Positions 1-10,090 of a stretch of 64,000 bases of DNA are shown here, one piece after another. Source of the DNA: Psychrobacter immobilis (lineage in GTDB: Bacteria; Pseudomonadota; Gammaproteobacteria; Pseudomonadales; Moraxellaceae). Under the pieces are notes generated by a model. It was not told the DNA's origin. It ran no database searches and saw nothing but the letters and a program-made list of their open reading frames with translations. How positions within the stretch are numbered: the first letter of the stretch is position 1; each line of letters starts with the position of its first letter. The position numbers and the translations under genes are program-made. The DNA lies in the NCBI RefSeq assembly GCF_904846065.1, contig NZ_CAJGZV010000001.1, positions 2,418,001-2,482,000 on the forward strand, in the 5' to 3' direction.

Positions 1-1922
1 GCAGATTCGCCATAAGTGGTCATACCGATGATTTTGCCATCTAGACCAACGAACTTGTACCAGTAATCTACATGCGCCGCTTCTACTGCGACGCGAGCGC
101 GGATATTGGCAGGCAATACGGCGTCGCGATAGCTAGCATCTTGCTCAACGAAAATCTCAGCACATGGCATAGAGACCACGCGGACGCCAACACCATTTGC
201 GCTCAACGTTTCGTAAGCTTCCATCGCTAGGCCGACTTCTGAACCAGTCGCGATGATGATGGCTTGTAGCTCACCTTGCTCTTTCGCAAGTACATAACCG
301 CCTTTGGTGATGTTCGCTACTTGCTTGCTATCACGTGCTTGATGTGGCAAGCTCTGACGGCTAAAGATTAACGCTGACGGGTTGTTTTCAGACTTGATGG
401 CTTCTACCCAAGCGCTTGCAGATTCAGTCGCATCACACGGACGCCATGTGCGTAGATTTGGCGTAGTACGTAGGCTAGTCAATTGCTCAACTGGCTGATG
501 CGTTGGGCCATCTTCACCCAGACCGATAGAGTCATGCGTATAGACATGGATAACGCGCTGTTTCATCAATGCGCCCATGCGTACTGCGTTACGTGCATAT
601 TCCATAAACATTAGGAACGTTGCTACGTAAGGGATAAAGCCGCCATGTAATGCGATGCCATTAGCAATCGCGGTCATACCGAACTCACGTACACCATAAT
701 AGATGTAGTTGCCATCAGCGTCTTTTTCGATGCCTTTAGCGCCTTTGAATAGCGTCAAGTTCGAGCCAGCCAGATCCGCTGAACCACCTAGTAATTCTGG
801 TAATAAGGGCTGTAAGGTATTGATGGCGTTTTGACTGGCTTTACGGCTAGCAACATCGCCACCCGCTTCTTGCGTTTGCTGAATATAGGCTTGTGCTTGG
901 CTATCAAAGTCAGCAGGCAGATCACCATTTAGACGACGCAATAGCTCAGACGCCAGTTCAGGATAGGCTTTCTTATAAGCGTCAAAATCAGCATCCCAGT
1001 TTTTCTGTTGGACGTCGCCTTTGGCTTTAGCATCCCATGCTTCATAGATTTCATCATCTAATTCAAACGGGGCATGCTTCCAAGACAATGCATCACGAGT
1101 CAAAGCGATTTCGTCATCACCTAACGGAGCACCATGACTGGCTGCTAGACCCTGCTTGTTCGGGCTACCTGCACCGATCGTGGTTTTGCAAATCAGTAGA
1201 CTTGGTTTAGCAGTCTCTTTTAGCGCTTGTTCAGTTGCTTGCGTGATTGCATCAGCATCATGACCATCTACTTTGATAACTTGCCAGCCATAAGACTCAA
1301 AACGCGCTTGCGTATCATCTGTGAACCAGCCTTCGACATTACCATCGATAGAGATACCATTGTCATCATAGAAGAAGACCAGCTTGCCAAGACCTAACGT
1401 GCAAGCCAATGAGCAAACTTCATGACTGATACCTTCCATCAAGCAACCATCGCCTAAGAACGCATAGGTATTATGGTCAACGATGTTATGGCCGTCACGA
1501 TTAAACTGCGCGGCTAAAGTTTTTTCTGCAATTGCAAAACCAACGGCATTGGCGATACCTTGACCTAGTGGACCAGTAGTTGTCTCAACACCTGGTGTAT
1601 AGCCAAGCTCAGGATGACCTGGAGTTTTTGAATGCAACTGACGGAAACCTTTCAAATCATCAACGCTGACGTCATAACCAGATAAATGCAGCAATGAGTA
1701 AATAAGCATCGAGCCATGACCGTTCGATAATACAAAGCGGTCACGGTTGTGCCACTGTGGATCGGTTGGGTTGTGCTTCAAAAACTTGCGCCACAAAACT
1801 TCGGCAATATCGGCCATACCCATTGGCGCGCCTGGATGTCCAGAGTTGGCTTTTTGAACCGCATCAAACGACAGTACACGGATGGCATTGGCTAATTTAC
1901 GTTCGCTAATTGGAGCTGGCAT
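1..1922 (-). CDS. tktA: Transketolase, C-terminal end outside the window
   Basis: Thiamine-diphosphate enzyme of the non-oxidative pentose phosphate pathway that moves two-carbon ketol units between sugar phosphates in the cytoplasm. I translated the minus strand from the ATG at 1922. It opens [15 protein letters not shown], has the substrate-site SGHPGAP (about residues 27-33), the TPP/Mg motif GDGCLMEG (157-164), and later the pyrimidine-domain stretch ending YGVREFGM. About 640 residues are present and the family is about 665, so only the last few dozen codons are missing beyond base 1. No frameshift was seen. It runs in the same direction as serS but a hairpin terminator lies between them, so it is probably its own unit. 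Identification is secure; tktA versus another tkt paralogue name is convention. Confidence 0.95.
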   Translation of the reverse strand, partial: MPAPISERKLANAIRVLSFDAVQKANSGHPGAPMGMADIAEVLWRKFLKHNPTDPQWHNRDRFVLSNGHGSMLIYSLLHLSGYDVSVDDLKGFRQLHSKTPGHPELGYTPGVETTTGPLGQGIANAVGFAIAEKTLAAQFNRDGHNIVDHNTYAFLGDGCLMEGISHEVCSLACTLGLGKLVFFYDDNGISIDGNVEGWFTDDTQARFESYGWQVIKVDGHDADAITQATEQALKETAKPSLLICKTTIGAGSPNKQGLAASHGAPLGDDEIALTRDALSWKHAPFELDDEIYEAWDAKAKGDVQQKNWDADFDAYKKAYPELASELLRRLNGDLPADFDSQAQAYIQQTQEAGGDVASRKASQNAINTLQPLLPELLGGSADLAGSNLTLFKGAKGIEKDADGNYIYYGVREFGMTAIANGIALHGGFIPYVATFLMFMEYARNAVRMGALMKQRVIHVYTHDSIGLGEDGPTHQPVEQLTSLRTTPNLRTWRPCDATESASAWVEAIKSENNPSALIFSRQSLPHQARDSKQVANITKGGYVLAKEQGELQAIIIATGSEVGLAMEAYETLSANGVGVRVVSMPCAEIFVEQDASYRDAVLPANIRARVAVEAAHVDYWYKFVGLDGKIIGMTTYGES

Positions 1923-2130
1923 AGAGTGTCCTAGTATTGGGCTAAGAGGAGAGTTTACTCAAAGGAGTATAAGCATAAGGACGCCAAATGCGTCCCTAAG
2001 TTATAGACTATAAAATCAAAGTGTAATATTAACATATTTGCTATGAGGCTAGCCAAGAAATGGTATGACAGAATCGTTTGTGTTTAATAATTATTCATAT
2101 CAGTTTTATCAAACCACCCTATATTAAAAA

Positions 2131-2158
2131 GCTGTGAGTCATCTTAGTAACTCACAGC
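2131..2158 (-). terminator. Rho-independent terminator after serS
   Basis: The 9-bp arms GCTGTGAGT (2131-2139) and ACTCACAGC (2150-2158) enclose a 10-nt loop. Read on the minus strand the hairpin is followed by CTTTTTAATA, and it sits 20 bp beyond the serS stop. Confidence 0.75.
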
Positions 2159-2178
2159 TAGTACAAGCAATATAGATA

Positions 2179-3465
2179 TTAAACTGAAATAGTCTCAGCA
2201 CCGCCCATAAACGGACGCAATACTTCTGGAATCGTGATACTACCGTCAGCGTTTTGATGATTTTCCATTACTGCCAATAGTGTACGACCCACTGCCAAGC
2301 CTGAACCATTTAGCGTGTGTGCCAAGCTGGTTTGTTTGCCATCTTTGACACGTGTTCCCATACGGCGCGCTTGGAAATCACCGCAGTTAGAGCAGCTTGA
2401 GATTTCACGATAGGTATCTTGGCTCGGTAACCATACTTCGATGTCATAGGTCTTTTGTGCTGCAAAGCCCATATCACCCGTACATAACTGAACGGTGCGG
2501 TATGGTAGGTTCAACTGCTGCAAGATATATTCGGCTTGTCCAGTCATTGCTTCTAATAAATCATCAGATTGCTCAGCGGTAGCAATATTGACCATCTCAA
2601 CTTTTTCAAACTGATGCTGACGGATCAAACCACGAGTATCACGGCCATGTGAGCCTGCCTCACTACGGAAACAAGGCGTATGCGCGGTAAACTTAAGTGG
2701 CAGCTCGCTAATATCCAAACGCTCGCCACGTACCAAGTTGGTCATTGGCACTTCGGCAGTAGGGATAAGATAAAAATCCATGTCTTCATTGTTTGTATGA
2801 TTTTTGAGCTTAAACAAATCATCTTCAAACTTAGGCAACTGCCCCGTACCTTTTAGGCTGTCTGAATTCACAATATAAGGCACGTACGTTTCAAGATAGC
2901 CGTACTTCATGGTATGGGTATTGAGCATAAATTGAATCAGGGCGCGATGCATTTGTGCCAACTGTCCTTTTAGTACATTAAAGCGGCTGCCAGTCAGCTT
3001 GGTCGCGGCTTCAAAGTCGAGCATACCAAGTGTCTCGCCAATATAAGTGTGATCTTGAATTTCAAAATCAAACGTACGAGGCGTGCCCCACTTGCGCACT
3101 TCTACGTTATCATCTTCTGACGTACCCACTGGCACATCAGCTGCTGGAATATTTGGAATTTGCATAGCAGCTTTGTTGATACGCTCTTGTAGAGTGCGCA
3201 GCTCGTCTTCGGCTGTTTTAATCTCACCACTGACATTCTGCATCTCAGCCAATAGCTCACTGGCATCTTCGCCTGATTTTTTCAAAGCACCCACTTGCTT
3301 AGCACCCGCATTACGGCTCGACTGCAACTCTTCGGTTTTGATCTGCAAAGATTTACGTTCTGACTCAACCGTTTGCCAAAAATCTATGTCAAGTGCATAA
3401 CCACGAGTGGCCAGTTGCTGTTGTAAATCGCTTAAATCGCCGCGTAAGAGTTTTGGATCAATCAT
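2179..3465 (-). CDS. serS: Seryl-tRNA synthetase
   Basis: Class II aminoacyl-tRNA synthetase that charges tRNA-Ser (and tRNA-Sec where present). The 428 residues match the usual bacterial length. The N-terminal 30-100 region is rich in heptads, as expected of the tRNA-binding coiled-coil arm. Motif 2 is seen around 264-290 ([15 protein letters not shown], then FEKVE) and motif 3 around 387-400 ([16 protein letters not shown]). TAEVP near 236-240 is the serine-site loop. The start MIDPKLLR is the standard SerRS beginning. Transcription toward tktA is closed by a hairpin just past the stop. Confidence 0.98.
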   Translation of the reverse strand: MIDPKLLRGDLSDLQQQLATRGYALDIDFWQTVESERKSLQIKTEELQSSRNAGAKQVGALKKSGEDASELLAEMQNVSGEIKTAEDELRTLQERINKAAMQIPNIPAADVPVGTSEDDNVEVRKWGTPRTFDFEIQDHTYIGETLGMLDFEAATKLTGSRFNVLKGQLAQMHRALIQFMLNTHTMKYGYLETYVPYIVNSDSLKGTGQLPKFEDDLFKLKNHTNNEDMDFYLIPTAEVPMTNLVRGERLDISELPLKFTAHTPCFRSEAGSHGRDTRGLIRQHQFEKVEMVNIATAEQSDDLLEAMTGQAEYILQQLNLPYRTVQLCTGDMGFAAQKTYDIEVWLPSQDTYREISSCSNCGDFQARRMGTRVKDGKQTSLAHTLNGSGLAVGRTLLAVMENHQNADGSITIPEVLRPFMGGAETISV

Positions 3466-3898
3466 AATAGTTGCCTGTAACGCTAGAAGTGAGGAAGAGG
3501 TTCGAAAGTGTTATTTTTAAAGATACTGTTTTTAAAGGGGCTGATTTTATCAAAATAAGTGATAGCCGCTATAATACCAAGACACAGCAGATTTGACCAT
3601 GTTTTGACCTCTGCTGATTGAATTTTCATTTATTACTTTCATTATCCGTAGCCAGTTATATTTGCTTTAAATACATCTCTCAAAGTTCAGCTTACCTCAA
3701 TAAGCCTCGCCCATCTTTGTTAAAACCATTAATATCACCTCTATCAACGAACAGAGCGGCTTATATGTTTCATTTAGGGGTACTTTTCGGTAAGATAAGC
3801 GCATACCTTTTATTCGACTTCTAGCCAAGTACGACGTAGCTGCTACGTTTTGTCGATTTAAACCCAACACTTTCAATACAAGTATTTGAGAAACCTTT
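3466..3898. other. Intergenic region, serS / ycxB-like gene
   Basis: A 433-bp divergent gap that must hold the promoters of serS (minus) and of the gene at 3899 (plus). The only structure I see is a short palindrome at 3834-3848, ACGTAGC-T-GCTACGT. Short open frames here have no convincing ribosome site or protein character. Confidence 0.5.
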
Positions 3899-4558
3899 AT
3901 GGCCTTGTACCCCTATACGCTACAACCTGTCGCCTTAAACCTAACCGAGGCAGAATTTCACCAAGCACAATACGAGCTATTTGCCAGTGCCAGCCCTTCT
4001 TTCGGTCTAAAAAGTATCAAAATGAAAGAATGGATCATTATGGCGGTAACCGTGGTACTAGCGATCGCAGGGTTGGTTTTTGTGACAGGCTACTCAACCA
4101 TTATCTTTTGGCTGATGCTAGTTTCAGTCGTCATTTATTTACTGGTTCGTACCCTTGGCTTTAAATGGTATGTGAAAAGAGAGTTTGACAAGCAAGTGGC
4201 CGATCAAGAGATGCCAGACGAGATGCGTCAGATGAAATTGGGCGTACAAAAGCATGGCCTCGTCATGGCGATGCCAGTGAATCAGCCTGACACATTTAAT
4301 AACAACCAAATGCGCGGCATGCAAATGCGAGCAGGCACGACCCAGCAAGCCGTCATTCCATGGTCAGCTGTCAAAAGCTGGGATGAGACGGACGACTATA
4401 TCTTTATGATGTTTGAGATGAAAGGTCAACAAGGCAGCCAAATTGTGCCAAAGCGCTTAGAAGCACAGAAGTTTCCGATCGATACGGTACGTCAGCATTT
4501 GCAAGAAGTTATCCCCGTTAAAGGCTTAAACCCTGAAAACTTACAGCCGCCAGCATAA
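3899..4558 (+). CDS. YcxB-like membrane protein
   Basis: A 219-residue protein of unknown function. Residues about 45-85 form two adjacent hydrophobic helices (IIMAVTVVLAIAGLVFV and IIFWLMLVSVVIYLLV). The C-terminal part has the pattern of the YcxB-like domain: a conserved PWSAVKSWDETDDYIFM stretch followed by QIVPKRLE, in which the 'W-s-x-V...P-k-R' spacing is typical. The family is annotated only as membrane-associated and has no known biochemical role. It stands alone between serS and the dps-like gene. The ATG at 3899 is favoured because translation upstream is out of frame or weak; no strong Shine-Dalgarno is visible. Confidence 0.7.
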   Translation: MALYPYTLQPVALNLTEAEFHQAQYELFASASPSFGLKSIKMKEWIIMAVTVVLAIAGLVFVTGYSTIIFWLMLVSVVIYLLVRTLGFKWYVKREFDKQVADQEMPDEMRQMKLGVQKHGLVMAMPVNQPDTFNNNQMRGMQMRAGTTQQAVIPWSAVKSWDETDDYIFMMFEMKGQQGSQIVPKRLEAQKFPIDTVRQHLQEVIPVKGLNPENLQPPA

Positions 4559-4933
4559 AATAGTAGAAGACTTCTTTATCGCTTACTCTATGAGCGATAA
4601 AGAAATGATCAATAAAAAATAATTTTTACAAAATCAATCATAATTATAAATTTATTGAAATTAACTTATTGATGGTGCTCTGCTATTATAATAGCTATCA
4701 AAAGCAAGGTGATAATTGCTCTAAATTATATGAATGTATAGTTATGATTTCAGCTTAAGCTGACGCCATTCTATATGGCAGTTTTATCATACTATTTTCT
4801 AAGATTGTTACTTTTTAAGGCTGAAAAGCGTTAATATATTAAAGAGCATAGTAATGTAGCACACGAGTTGCTACACTTCTCATCTTCTTCATTTAATGTT
4901 TTATATCAACACTCAAACTATAAGGATAATATT
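4559..4933. other. AT-rich leader region of the dps-like gene
   Basis: A 375-bp gap without a gene, very AT-rich. It contains the ribosome site AAGGATAA (4922-4929) just before the dps-like start. I could not identify an OxyR or Fur site with confidence. Confidence 0.4.
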
Positions 4934-5410
4934 ATGAGTAACGCTACTAATCAAATCGGTCTAGAAAAAGCTGACATGAGCGAAGTCATTGCACAACTAA
5001 ACAATTTATTGTCAACTTATCACGTCTTTTATTTAAACGTCCGTGGCTATCACTGGAATGTAAAAGGTGAGCACTTTTTCACCTTGCACCCAAAGTTTGA
5101 AGAATTGTATACCGCGCTACAATTACAAATTGATGAAATCGCTGAGCGTATCTTAACTTTGGGCGGCACACCGCTGCATGCTTATAGCGATTTTACTCAA
5201 CATACTAGCATTCAAGAAGATAAAAACGTCAAAGATGGCAATGCTTGTGTGAAAGGCGTGGTAACGGGTTTACAAGCTTTGATTACAGAGCAGCGTAAAG
5301 TATCTGCTCTAGCAGCAGACAGCGAAGATCAAGGAACAGCTGACCTCGTAGATGCCTATGTACAAGAGCAAGAAAAGCTCATCTGGATGTATAACGCCTT
5401 TTTAGGTTAA
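4934..5410 (+). CDS. dps: Dps/ferritin-like DNA-protection protein
   Basis: A four-helix Dps-family protein (158 residues, usual length 150-180). These proteins form dodecamers that oxidise and store iron with H2O2 and protect DNA in stress. The ferroxidase signature is visible: YHVFYLNVRGYHWNVKG, then F..LHPKFEELY, then QIDEIAERILTLGG, giving the conserved His, Asp and Glu ligands shared between subunits. I chose the ATG at 4934 (MSNATNQIGL) because AAGGATAA lies 4-12 bases upstream; an in-frame start at 4868 would add 22 residues unlike the family. It is a single gene. A 181-bp MITE has inserted between its stop and the downstream terminator. The N-terminus is short, without the Lys-rich DNA-binding tail of E. 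coli Dps, so it may not bind DNA directly. Confidence 0.9.
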   Translation: MSNATNQIGLEKADMSEVIAQLNNLLSTYHVFYLNVRGYHWNVKGEHFFTLHPKFEELYTALQLQIDEIAERILTLGGTPLHAYSDFTQHTSIQEDKNVKDGNACVKGVVTGLQALITEQRKVSALAADSEDQGTADLVDAYVQEQEKLIWMYNAFLG

Positions 5411-5438
5411 TCATTGCTAAAAAAACAGTACATCACTA

Positions 5439-5619
5439 GGGCGTGTCCTCATTTTAAAAATGGTGATAAAAATGAGATAAATTGCAGTTAAACAAGGAAG
5501 ATAGCGCTGTTAATATCGAGATATTGATAAGCTATTTGACGATGTTTAACAAAATTTAGCCATTTTTAGCCCATTTTTAGCCCATTTAGAGAGTAATTGA
5601 TTGAATTGAGGACACGCCC
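5439..5619. mobile_element. MITE copy 1 (hairpin element, 181 bp)
   Basis: A non-coding element bounded by perfect 13-bp inverted ends, GGGCGTGTCCTCA and TGAGGACACGCCC, flanked on both sides by TA (5437-5438, 5620-5621), consistent with a 2-bp target duplication. A second copy lies at 48687-48856 and is closely similar along its whole length. The centre carries AATATCGAGATATT, and the left half can pair with most of the right half, so the element can fold as one long imperfect hairpin. Copy 1 is 11 bp longer because the unit TTTTTAGCCCA occurs twice near its right end. The short duplication and ends suggest mobilisation by an IS5-superfamily transposase (IS427-like), which is inference; no transposase for it is in the window. 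Confidence 0.8.
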
Positions 5620-5634
5620 TAAAATCTAGATCGT

Positions 5635-5664
5635 AAAAAAGCACCTACTTTAGGTGCTTTTTTT
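5635..5664. terminator. Bidirectional terminator, dps / DUF2057 gene
   Basis: Perfect stem AAAAAAGCACCTA / TAGGTGCTTTTTT with a 3-nt loop and T runs on both strands. It serves the converging genes at 4934 (+) and 5689 (-). Confidence 0.9.
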
Positions 5665-5688
5665 GTAGTTGCTGTTGCTAATGAAACC

Positions 5689-6378
5689 TTATTTTTGCAT
5701 CCATTGACGCATTTTTTCGCGCTCAGCAGGCGTGGCTTGTAACCAAATTTGCATAAATTGATCTAAGGTATTAGCAGATGAATTAACACTAGTGGTTTGC
5801 TTAGTAGTCGCTACCGTACCCGTATTCACATTTGGTTGATCTAATGCGGCAATCGCACGCTGATTCTGTAGCTCTGCATCATCTGCTCCGCCAAACACAC
5901 CGCCGAACGCCTTGCCTAAACCTGACAACAATCCACCTTGATTACCAGCGATACCTTGCTGACTTGCAATCACAGTATTGTTTTTCTCTACTGCCAGTAT
6001 CGGACGCTTGGCATATTCTTTAGCTGCTGCATACTCTTCTGGCTGATTCGGCATGGTCAGACGATAGGTTTGATTGTCCGCCAATTCTGCCGTCACGCTC
6101 ACATTACCCGAACGTAAATAATCATGCTCATCACGGCGCAAGTCATATAAACGGTCATACTTCGCAGTAATCGCATGTTGACCCGGCTGAAGCGTGAACT
6201 TTTTAGTCAATGGTTGAAAAGCGCTCTGCTGCACTTCTTGCCCATTGATAGCCGTGACTTTGATATGGTCATCAACCAGTAGCGTTACTTCAGCATGCGA
6301 CAGCATAGAGATAGAGCCTGCACCAATAAGCAACGTGCTGATGGTCAGTTTTTTTAGCAAAGAAGCATTGGATTTCAT
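5689..6378 (-). CDS. DUF2057 (YccT-type) exported protein
   Basis: A secreted or periplasmic protein of the DUF2057 family; the enterobacterial relative YccT/CsgI influences curli, but no such role can be assumed here. The start chosen is MKSNASLLKKLT at 6378, with GGAA about 7 bases upstream; an ATG 12 bp further out is less well placed. Residues 1-29 form a signal peptide ending SHA/EVTL. The DUF2057 core follows: LLVDDHIKVTAINGQEV, then FTLQPGQHAITAKYDRLYDL, then TYRLTMPNQPEEYAAAKEYA with a RPILAV tail. A Gly-rich stretch (GGLLSGLGKAFGGVFGG) and a C-terminal Q/W-rich segment, APAEREKMRQWMQK-like, end it. It is separated from hda by 75 bp and may be cotranscribed with it. Confidence 0.8.
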   Translation of the reverse strand: MKSNASLLKKLTISTLLIGAGSISMLSHAEVTLLVDDHIKVTAINGQEVQQSAFQPLTKKFTLQPGQHAITAKYDRLYDLRRDEHDYLRSGNVSVTAELADNQTYRLTMPNQPEEYAAAKEYAKRPILAVEKNNTVIASQQGIAGNQGGLLSGLGKAFGGVFGGADDAELQNQRAIAALDQPNVNTGTVATTKQTTSVNSSANTLDQFMQIWLQATPAEREKMRQWMQK

Positions 6379-6453
6379 AAGTGATTCCATTAATAGTGAA
6401 AACGTTTTGGCAATAGTAAAAGCGCTTTGGATAAAAGACTTTAGTTGTTAATG

Positions 6454-7257
6454 CTAAAAATCGAGTGGCATCGTATGTTGATCTTGTTCCGCTGAATCGT
6501 TATCTACTTGTGTCTCTTGCGCAATATCAGCAAGCTCTGCTGCTAGTGTCTGCTCATCAATGGTACGCAATGCGTCAATGATGACTGCTTTGGATATATT
6601 GCTACGCCCAAGGTTCGAAAACATCGGCTGAATATAATTGAGTACTTCCATCATCGCACCGATGCGATGTGGTCCCTCAGTAAGCAAATAATCAATAATT
6701 CGATCATCAAACTGCCAACCACGCCGACGCAAGATAGATTGTAATAACGCCTGACGGTCGGCTAAGTCATGACCATTGGGTACTTTAAACGTAGGTGCTT
6801 GTGCCAAACGAGTCAGCAAATCCCTCAATTGAAAGGGCAAATCACCAGCAGGCTTATTGGCTGCAAACAACAATTGACGCTGACCTTCACGACTGCGATT
6901 AATCAAATGAAATAAGGCTTCTTGCCATTGACTGCTTTGCTCCAATACCTCTAAATCATCGATCGCGATTAGATCGAAGTTTTCTAGAGAGGAGAGGACG
7001 TGCACATCGGTATGAATCAACTCATTGAGTGACAAACAAATCGCTGACTTGTCCATCTCAATAAATGACTCACAGATAGCAGATAATAAGTGCGACTTGC
7101 CCGTAGCAGGACTGCCAAATAGGTACAGTTGACCGATCAGGCCGACATGTAGTTGCCGCACTGCATCAATAATCGACATCCAACCAGGACCGGCAAAGTC
7201 ACTTAGACTTGCATCATGCTTAATGTCCAGATTGAGACTTAGCTGTGCTTCTGCCAT
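6454..7257 (-). CDS. hda: DnaA regulatory inactivator Hda
   Basis: AAA+ protein homologous to DnaA domain III. With the DNA-loaded sliding clamp it stimulates DnaA-ATP hydrolysis and so limits re-initiation of replication. Residues 5-10 (QLSLNL) form the beta-clamp binding motif expected at the Hda N-terminus. Walker A is GSPATGKSH (48-56) and Walker B is LIAIDDLEVL (96-105); LLTRLAQAPTFKVPN is the sensor-1/arginine-finger area. The 267 residues include a roughly 30-residue acidic tail (VDNDSAEQDQ) beyond the compact E. coli form. As in Pseudomonas and Acinetobacter it lies next to a PerM-type permease and purM. Confidence 0.92.
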   Translation of the reverse strand: MAEAQLSLNLDIKHDASLSDFAGPGWMSIIDAVRQLHVGLIGQLYLFGSPATGKSHLLSAICESFIEMDKSAICLSLNELIHTDVHVLSSLENFDLIAIDDLEVLEQSSQWQEALFHLINRSREGQRQLLFAANKPAGDLPFQLRDLLTRLAQAPTFKVPNGHDLADRQALLQSILRRRGWQFDDRIIDYLLTEGPHRIGAMMEVLNYIQPMFSNLGRSNISKAVIIDALRTIDEQTLAAELADIAQETQVDNDSAEQDQHTMPLDF

Positions 7258-7592
7258 GAATCATCAACTCGTTTTGCGTAATGCAATAAATAAAAGGATA
7301 AATTATTAATAACTGTCTTTGAGATGCTCTTATACTACCTGATATAAACTTGCTGCGTTAGCATCTCGTTGTTTTAATCGAGAGTATATCTGAGAATTAC
7401 CTAATCAAAAGTCATCTTGTTAACGACCAACTGGATAACGGCTGATACTGTCAATACTGCGCCTATATATAACATATTTGCAAAATGACTGACAAGTCTT
7501 TTACCTATTAAGCCTTATCAATCACCATTTATTATCCGTCATCAATTTTACTATCCAATTATGATGACCTCGTTACTCTAACGATAAAATAC
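7258..7592. other. Intergenic region, hda / perM
   Basis: 335 bp with no supported gene. It separates two minus-strand genes, so it probably contains the hda promoter; no clear terminator hairpin or regulator site was recognised. Confidence 0.4.
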
Positions 7593-8699
7593 TTATCTCT
7601 TCTCAAACAAAGCCAATTGCTTACGACCTTTATAAAAATCAGTCGAACGATAGTAGATGTATAAATGGCGAAACAGTACATTAAGCACGGCAGACACTGG
7701 CAGTGCGATGAGCATACCAACAAAACCCAATAAGCTTGCGCCTGCCAATACAGCAAAAATCACCCAAAGCGGCGATAGACCTATCTTATCACCCAATAGT
7801 AACGGCTGTAGAATATAACCTTCTGCGGCTTGCCCAACTAAAAACGCTCCGACGATCAGCGACAAATACGTCCAATTTAGCCCAAACTGGAACAGGCAGG
7901 CGATAATGGCAGCGATAAAACCAATGCCAAAACCCAAATAAGGAACAAAGCTAGCAATACCGGCAACCATACCAATAATAAGCCCAAGCTCAAGCCCAAT
8001 AAGCTGTAATTGCACCGCATAAATAGCGCCCAATAAGACCATCACCAATAGCTGACCTTTGATAAATGCCATCAATGCAAGGTCACACTCTCGAGCAATT
8101 TGAATGACTTTTTTGCTATACGCAGCGGGAATCGCCAGCTTCCATGTCTGCAGACGCTGATCCCAATTGAACAAAAAATAAAAGGTTAAAATCGGTACTA
8201 GCACAATGAGTCCAGCATTATTGATGAAGTTCATGCTCGACACCAATATTTGGTTCATCATGGTACTGGCATCTTCAAACTTATAATTGGTCTGCATGTA
8301 TTCAACCAATGTCTCAGAAAACCCTTTAGACTCCAACTCTGGCAGATTGATACGACTGTTGTTAACGAACCATTCACGTACGACTTCATTATACCAAGTT
8401 AAGACCTTAGGCAGATACTCCCACGCCGCTTGCAACTGATGCCACAAAGTCGGTATTAACCACCAAAGCAGTAGCACCATTCCTAAAGTGATGGTGGAAT
8501 AGACAATGATAATCGCCACCCAGCGTTTGATATACTTCGATAAGCGTTTGACCAGCGGATTGAACAAATAAGCCAGTACGAAAGCAAAGACAAACGGTAT
8601 AATGACTGGCATCATCAAATACAGTAACAATATACCCACCACCATCGCAACGACAATAAATAAGCGCCGAAAAAAAGGATCTATTGGTTGGTTCATCAT
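7593..8699 (-). CDS. PerM/AI-2E family permease
   Basis: Polytopic inner-membrane protein of the PerM (AI-2E transporter) family, 368 residues, the usual length. It begins with a double hydrophobic block (LFIVVAMVVGILLLYLMM and VIIPFVFAFVLAYL) followed by the conserved FNPLVKRL. The C-terminal half carries GLIIGMVAGIASFVPYLG and the late LGDKIGLSPLWVIFAVLAG motif typical of the family. Members export small molecules or act as Na+/H+ antiporters; the substrate here is unknown. It diverges from purM across a 340-bp gap, an arrangement shared by related gammaproteobacteria. The start could be either of two adjacent ATGs (MMNQP). Confidence 0.88.
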   Translation of the reverse strand: MMNQPIDPFFRRLFIVVAMVVGILLLYLMMPVIIPFVFAFVLAYLFNPLVKRLSKYIKRWVAIIIVYSTITLGMVLLLWWLIPTLWHQLQAAWEYLPKVLTWYNEVVREWFVNNSRINLPELESKGFSETLVEYMQTNYKFEDASTMMNQILVSSMNFINNAGLIVLVPILTFYFLFNWDQRLQTWKLAIPAAYSKKVIQIARECDLALMAFIKGQLLVMVLLGAIYAVQLQLIGLELGLIIGMVAGIASFVPYLGFGIGFIAAIIACLFQFGLNWTYLSLIVGAFLVGQAAEGYILQPLLLGDKIGLSPLWVIFAVLAGASLLGFVGMLIALPVSAVLNVLFRHLYIYYRSTDFYKGRKQLALFEKR

Positions 8700-9040
8700 G
8701 ACAAGGAATCCTATGATAGGCTGATTTAAGATGGAGGTATAATTGAAAGAAATGATACGTCTTATCGTACAACAACGGCGTAATAGCGAACTGTTATCGA
8801 CAATAAATTTAGCGTTCCATTATCGCAGAGTACAGCAAAAAATCCGTCATTTTTTGTTTCTTAACTTTTTATTTACTACTTAAAGTCAGTCTTCGTGAAA
8901 TATCCGCCAAATATCCGCAAGTTGCTTTGCGAGTAAGGGTCATTTTTGGGTATAATGCGCGCACTATATTCAGAATTAACACGACCAACTCGATTTTCTA
9001 CTGACAGACCTTCATTCCCTATAAAATTTGTGAGATGACC
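8700..9040. other. Divergent region, perM / purM
   Basis: 341 bp holding the promoters for perM (minus) and purM (plus). A good purM promoter is listed separately. No purine-type operator palindrome was recognised. Confidence 0.45.
8927..8956 (+). promoter_or_regulatory. Candidate sigma-70 promoter of purMN
   Basis: TTGCGA (8927-8932), an 18-bp spacer, then a perfect TATAAT (8951-8956). A start of transcription near 8963 would give a leader of about 80 nt before purM. Confidence 0.55.
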
Positions 9041-10090
9041 ATGAGTAACAAGCCTTCTTTAAGCTACAAAGATGCTGGTGTTGATATTGATGCTGGCGAT
9101 GCGTTGGTACAACGTATTAAATCAGTGGCAAAAGCCACCTCTCGTCCTGAAGTTGTGGGCGGACTTGGCGGCTTTGGAGCGCTTTGTCGTATACCAACTG
9201 GTTACACCTCACCGTTATTAGTTTCAGGTACTGATGGTGTGGGCACCAAACTTAAACTGGCGTTACAGCTAAACCGTCACGACACGATCGGTATCGACTT
9301 GGTCGCCATGTGCGTCAACGATTTATTGGTTTGCGGTGCAGAGCCATTATTTTTCTTAGATTACTATGCGACTGGCAAGCTTGATATTGATGTAGCAGCG
9401 ACTGTGGTCACTGGTATTGGTGAAGGCTGTAAGTTATCAAACTGTGCCCTGATCGGCGGCGAAACCGCTGAGATGCCAGGTATGTATCAAGACGACGATT
9501 ATGACTTGGCAGGCTTTTGTGTCGGTGTGGTCGAAGAAGCAGAAGTCATCACTGGCGAAAACGTCGCGGAAGGCGATGTATTGATCGCTCTTGCCTCAAG
9601 TGGTGCACACTCAAACGGTTATTCATTGGTACGTAAAGTCATCGAAGTCAGCGGCATTGATGTGACGAGCAGTGATGAGCAATTAGACGGTCAGCCTATC
9701 CAAGACGCGTTAATGGCCCCTACTCGCATCTATGTTAAAGCGATTAAAGCGTTGCAAGATACTCTTGGTAGCTCAGCGCTGCATGCAATGTCACATATCA
9801 CTGGTGGCGGCTTAACCGATAATTTACCACGTGTATTACCAGAGAATTTAGCTGCTAGCATTGATACGACTAGCTGGCAGTTCTCAGAGCTATTCACTTG
9901 GTTACAAACCCAAGGAAATATTGAACAAAGCGAGATGTACCGCACCTTTAACTGCGGCGTTGGTTTTGTCATTGTCGTGCCTAAAGATAAAGCAGATGCG
10001 GCCATTCAAACTTTGAACGATGCTGGTGAAAAAGCTTGGCAATTAGGCGAAATGGTGAAGCGCGAAGCGGATTCTGTGGTGTACCGTTAA
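9041..10090 (+). CDS. purM: Phosphoribosylformylglycinamidine cyclo-ligase
   Basis: AIR synthetase, the ATP-dependent step that closes the imidazole ring in de novo purine synthesis (cytoplasm, homodimer). The protein begins [20 protein letters not shown], the standard PurM start, and shows [41 protein letters not shown] and [14 protein letters not shown], the conserved ATP and substrate motifs. About 349 residues. An ATG two codons earlier (9035) is also possible; GTGAG lies at a suitable distance from 9041. The stop overlaps the purN start by one base (TAATG), so the two are translationally coupled. Confidence 0.97.
   Translation: MSNKPSLSYKDAGVDIDAGDALVQRIKSVAKATSRPEVVGGLGGFGALCRIPTGYTSPLLVSGTDGVGTKLKLALQLNRHDTIGIDLVAMCVNDLLVCGAEPLFFLDYYATGKLDIDVAATVVTGIGEGCKLSNCALIGGETAEMPGMYQDDDYDLAGFCVGVVEEAEVITGENVAEGDVLIALASSGAHSNGYSLVRKVIEVSGIDVTSSDEQLDGQPIQDALMAPTRIYVKAIKALQDTLGSSALHAMSHITGGGLTDNLPRVLPENLAASIDTTSWQFSELFTWLQTQGNIEQSEMYRTFNCGVGFVIVVPKDKADAAIQTLNDAGEKAWQLGEMVKREADSVVYR

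Noticed and set aside
2397..2582. Plus-strand open frame within serS
   Set aside because: It lies wholly inside the well-supported serS gene on the other strand, without a ribosome site or protein character.
3618..3824. 68-residue plus-strand frame upstream of the ycxB-like gene
   Set aside because: Unusual composition, no ribosome site and it occupies the divergent promoter region of serS.
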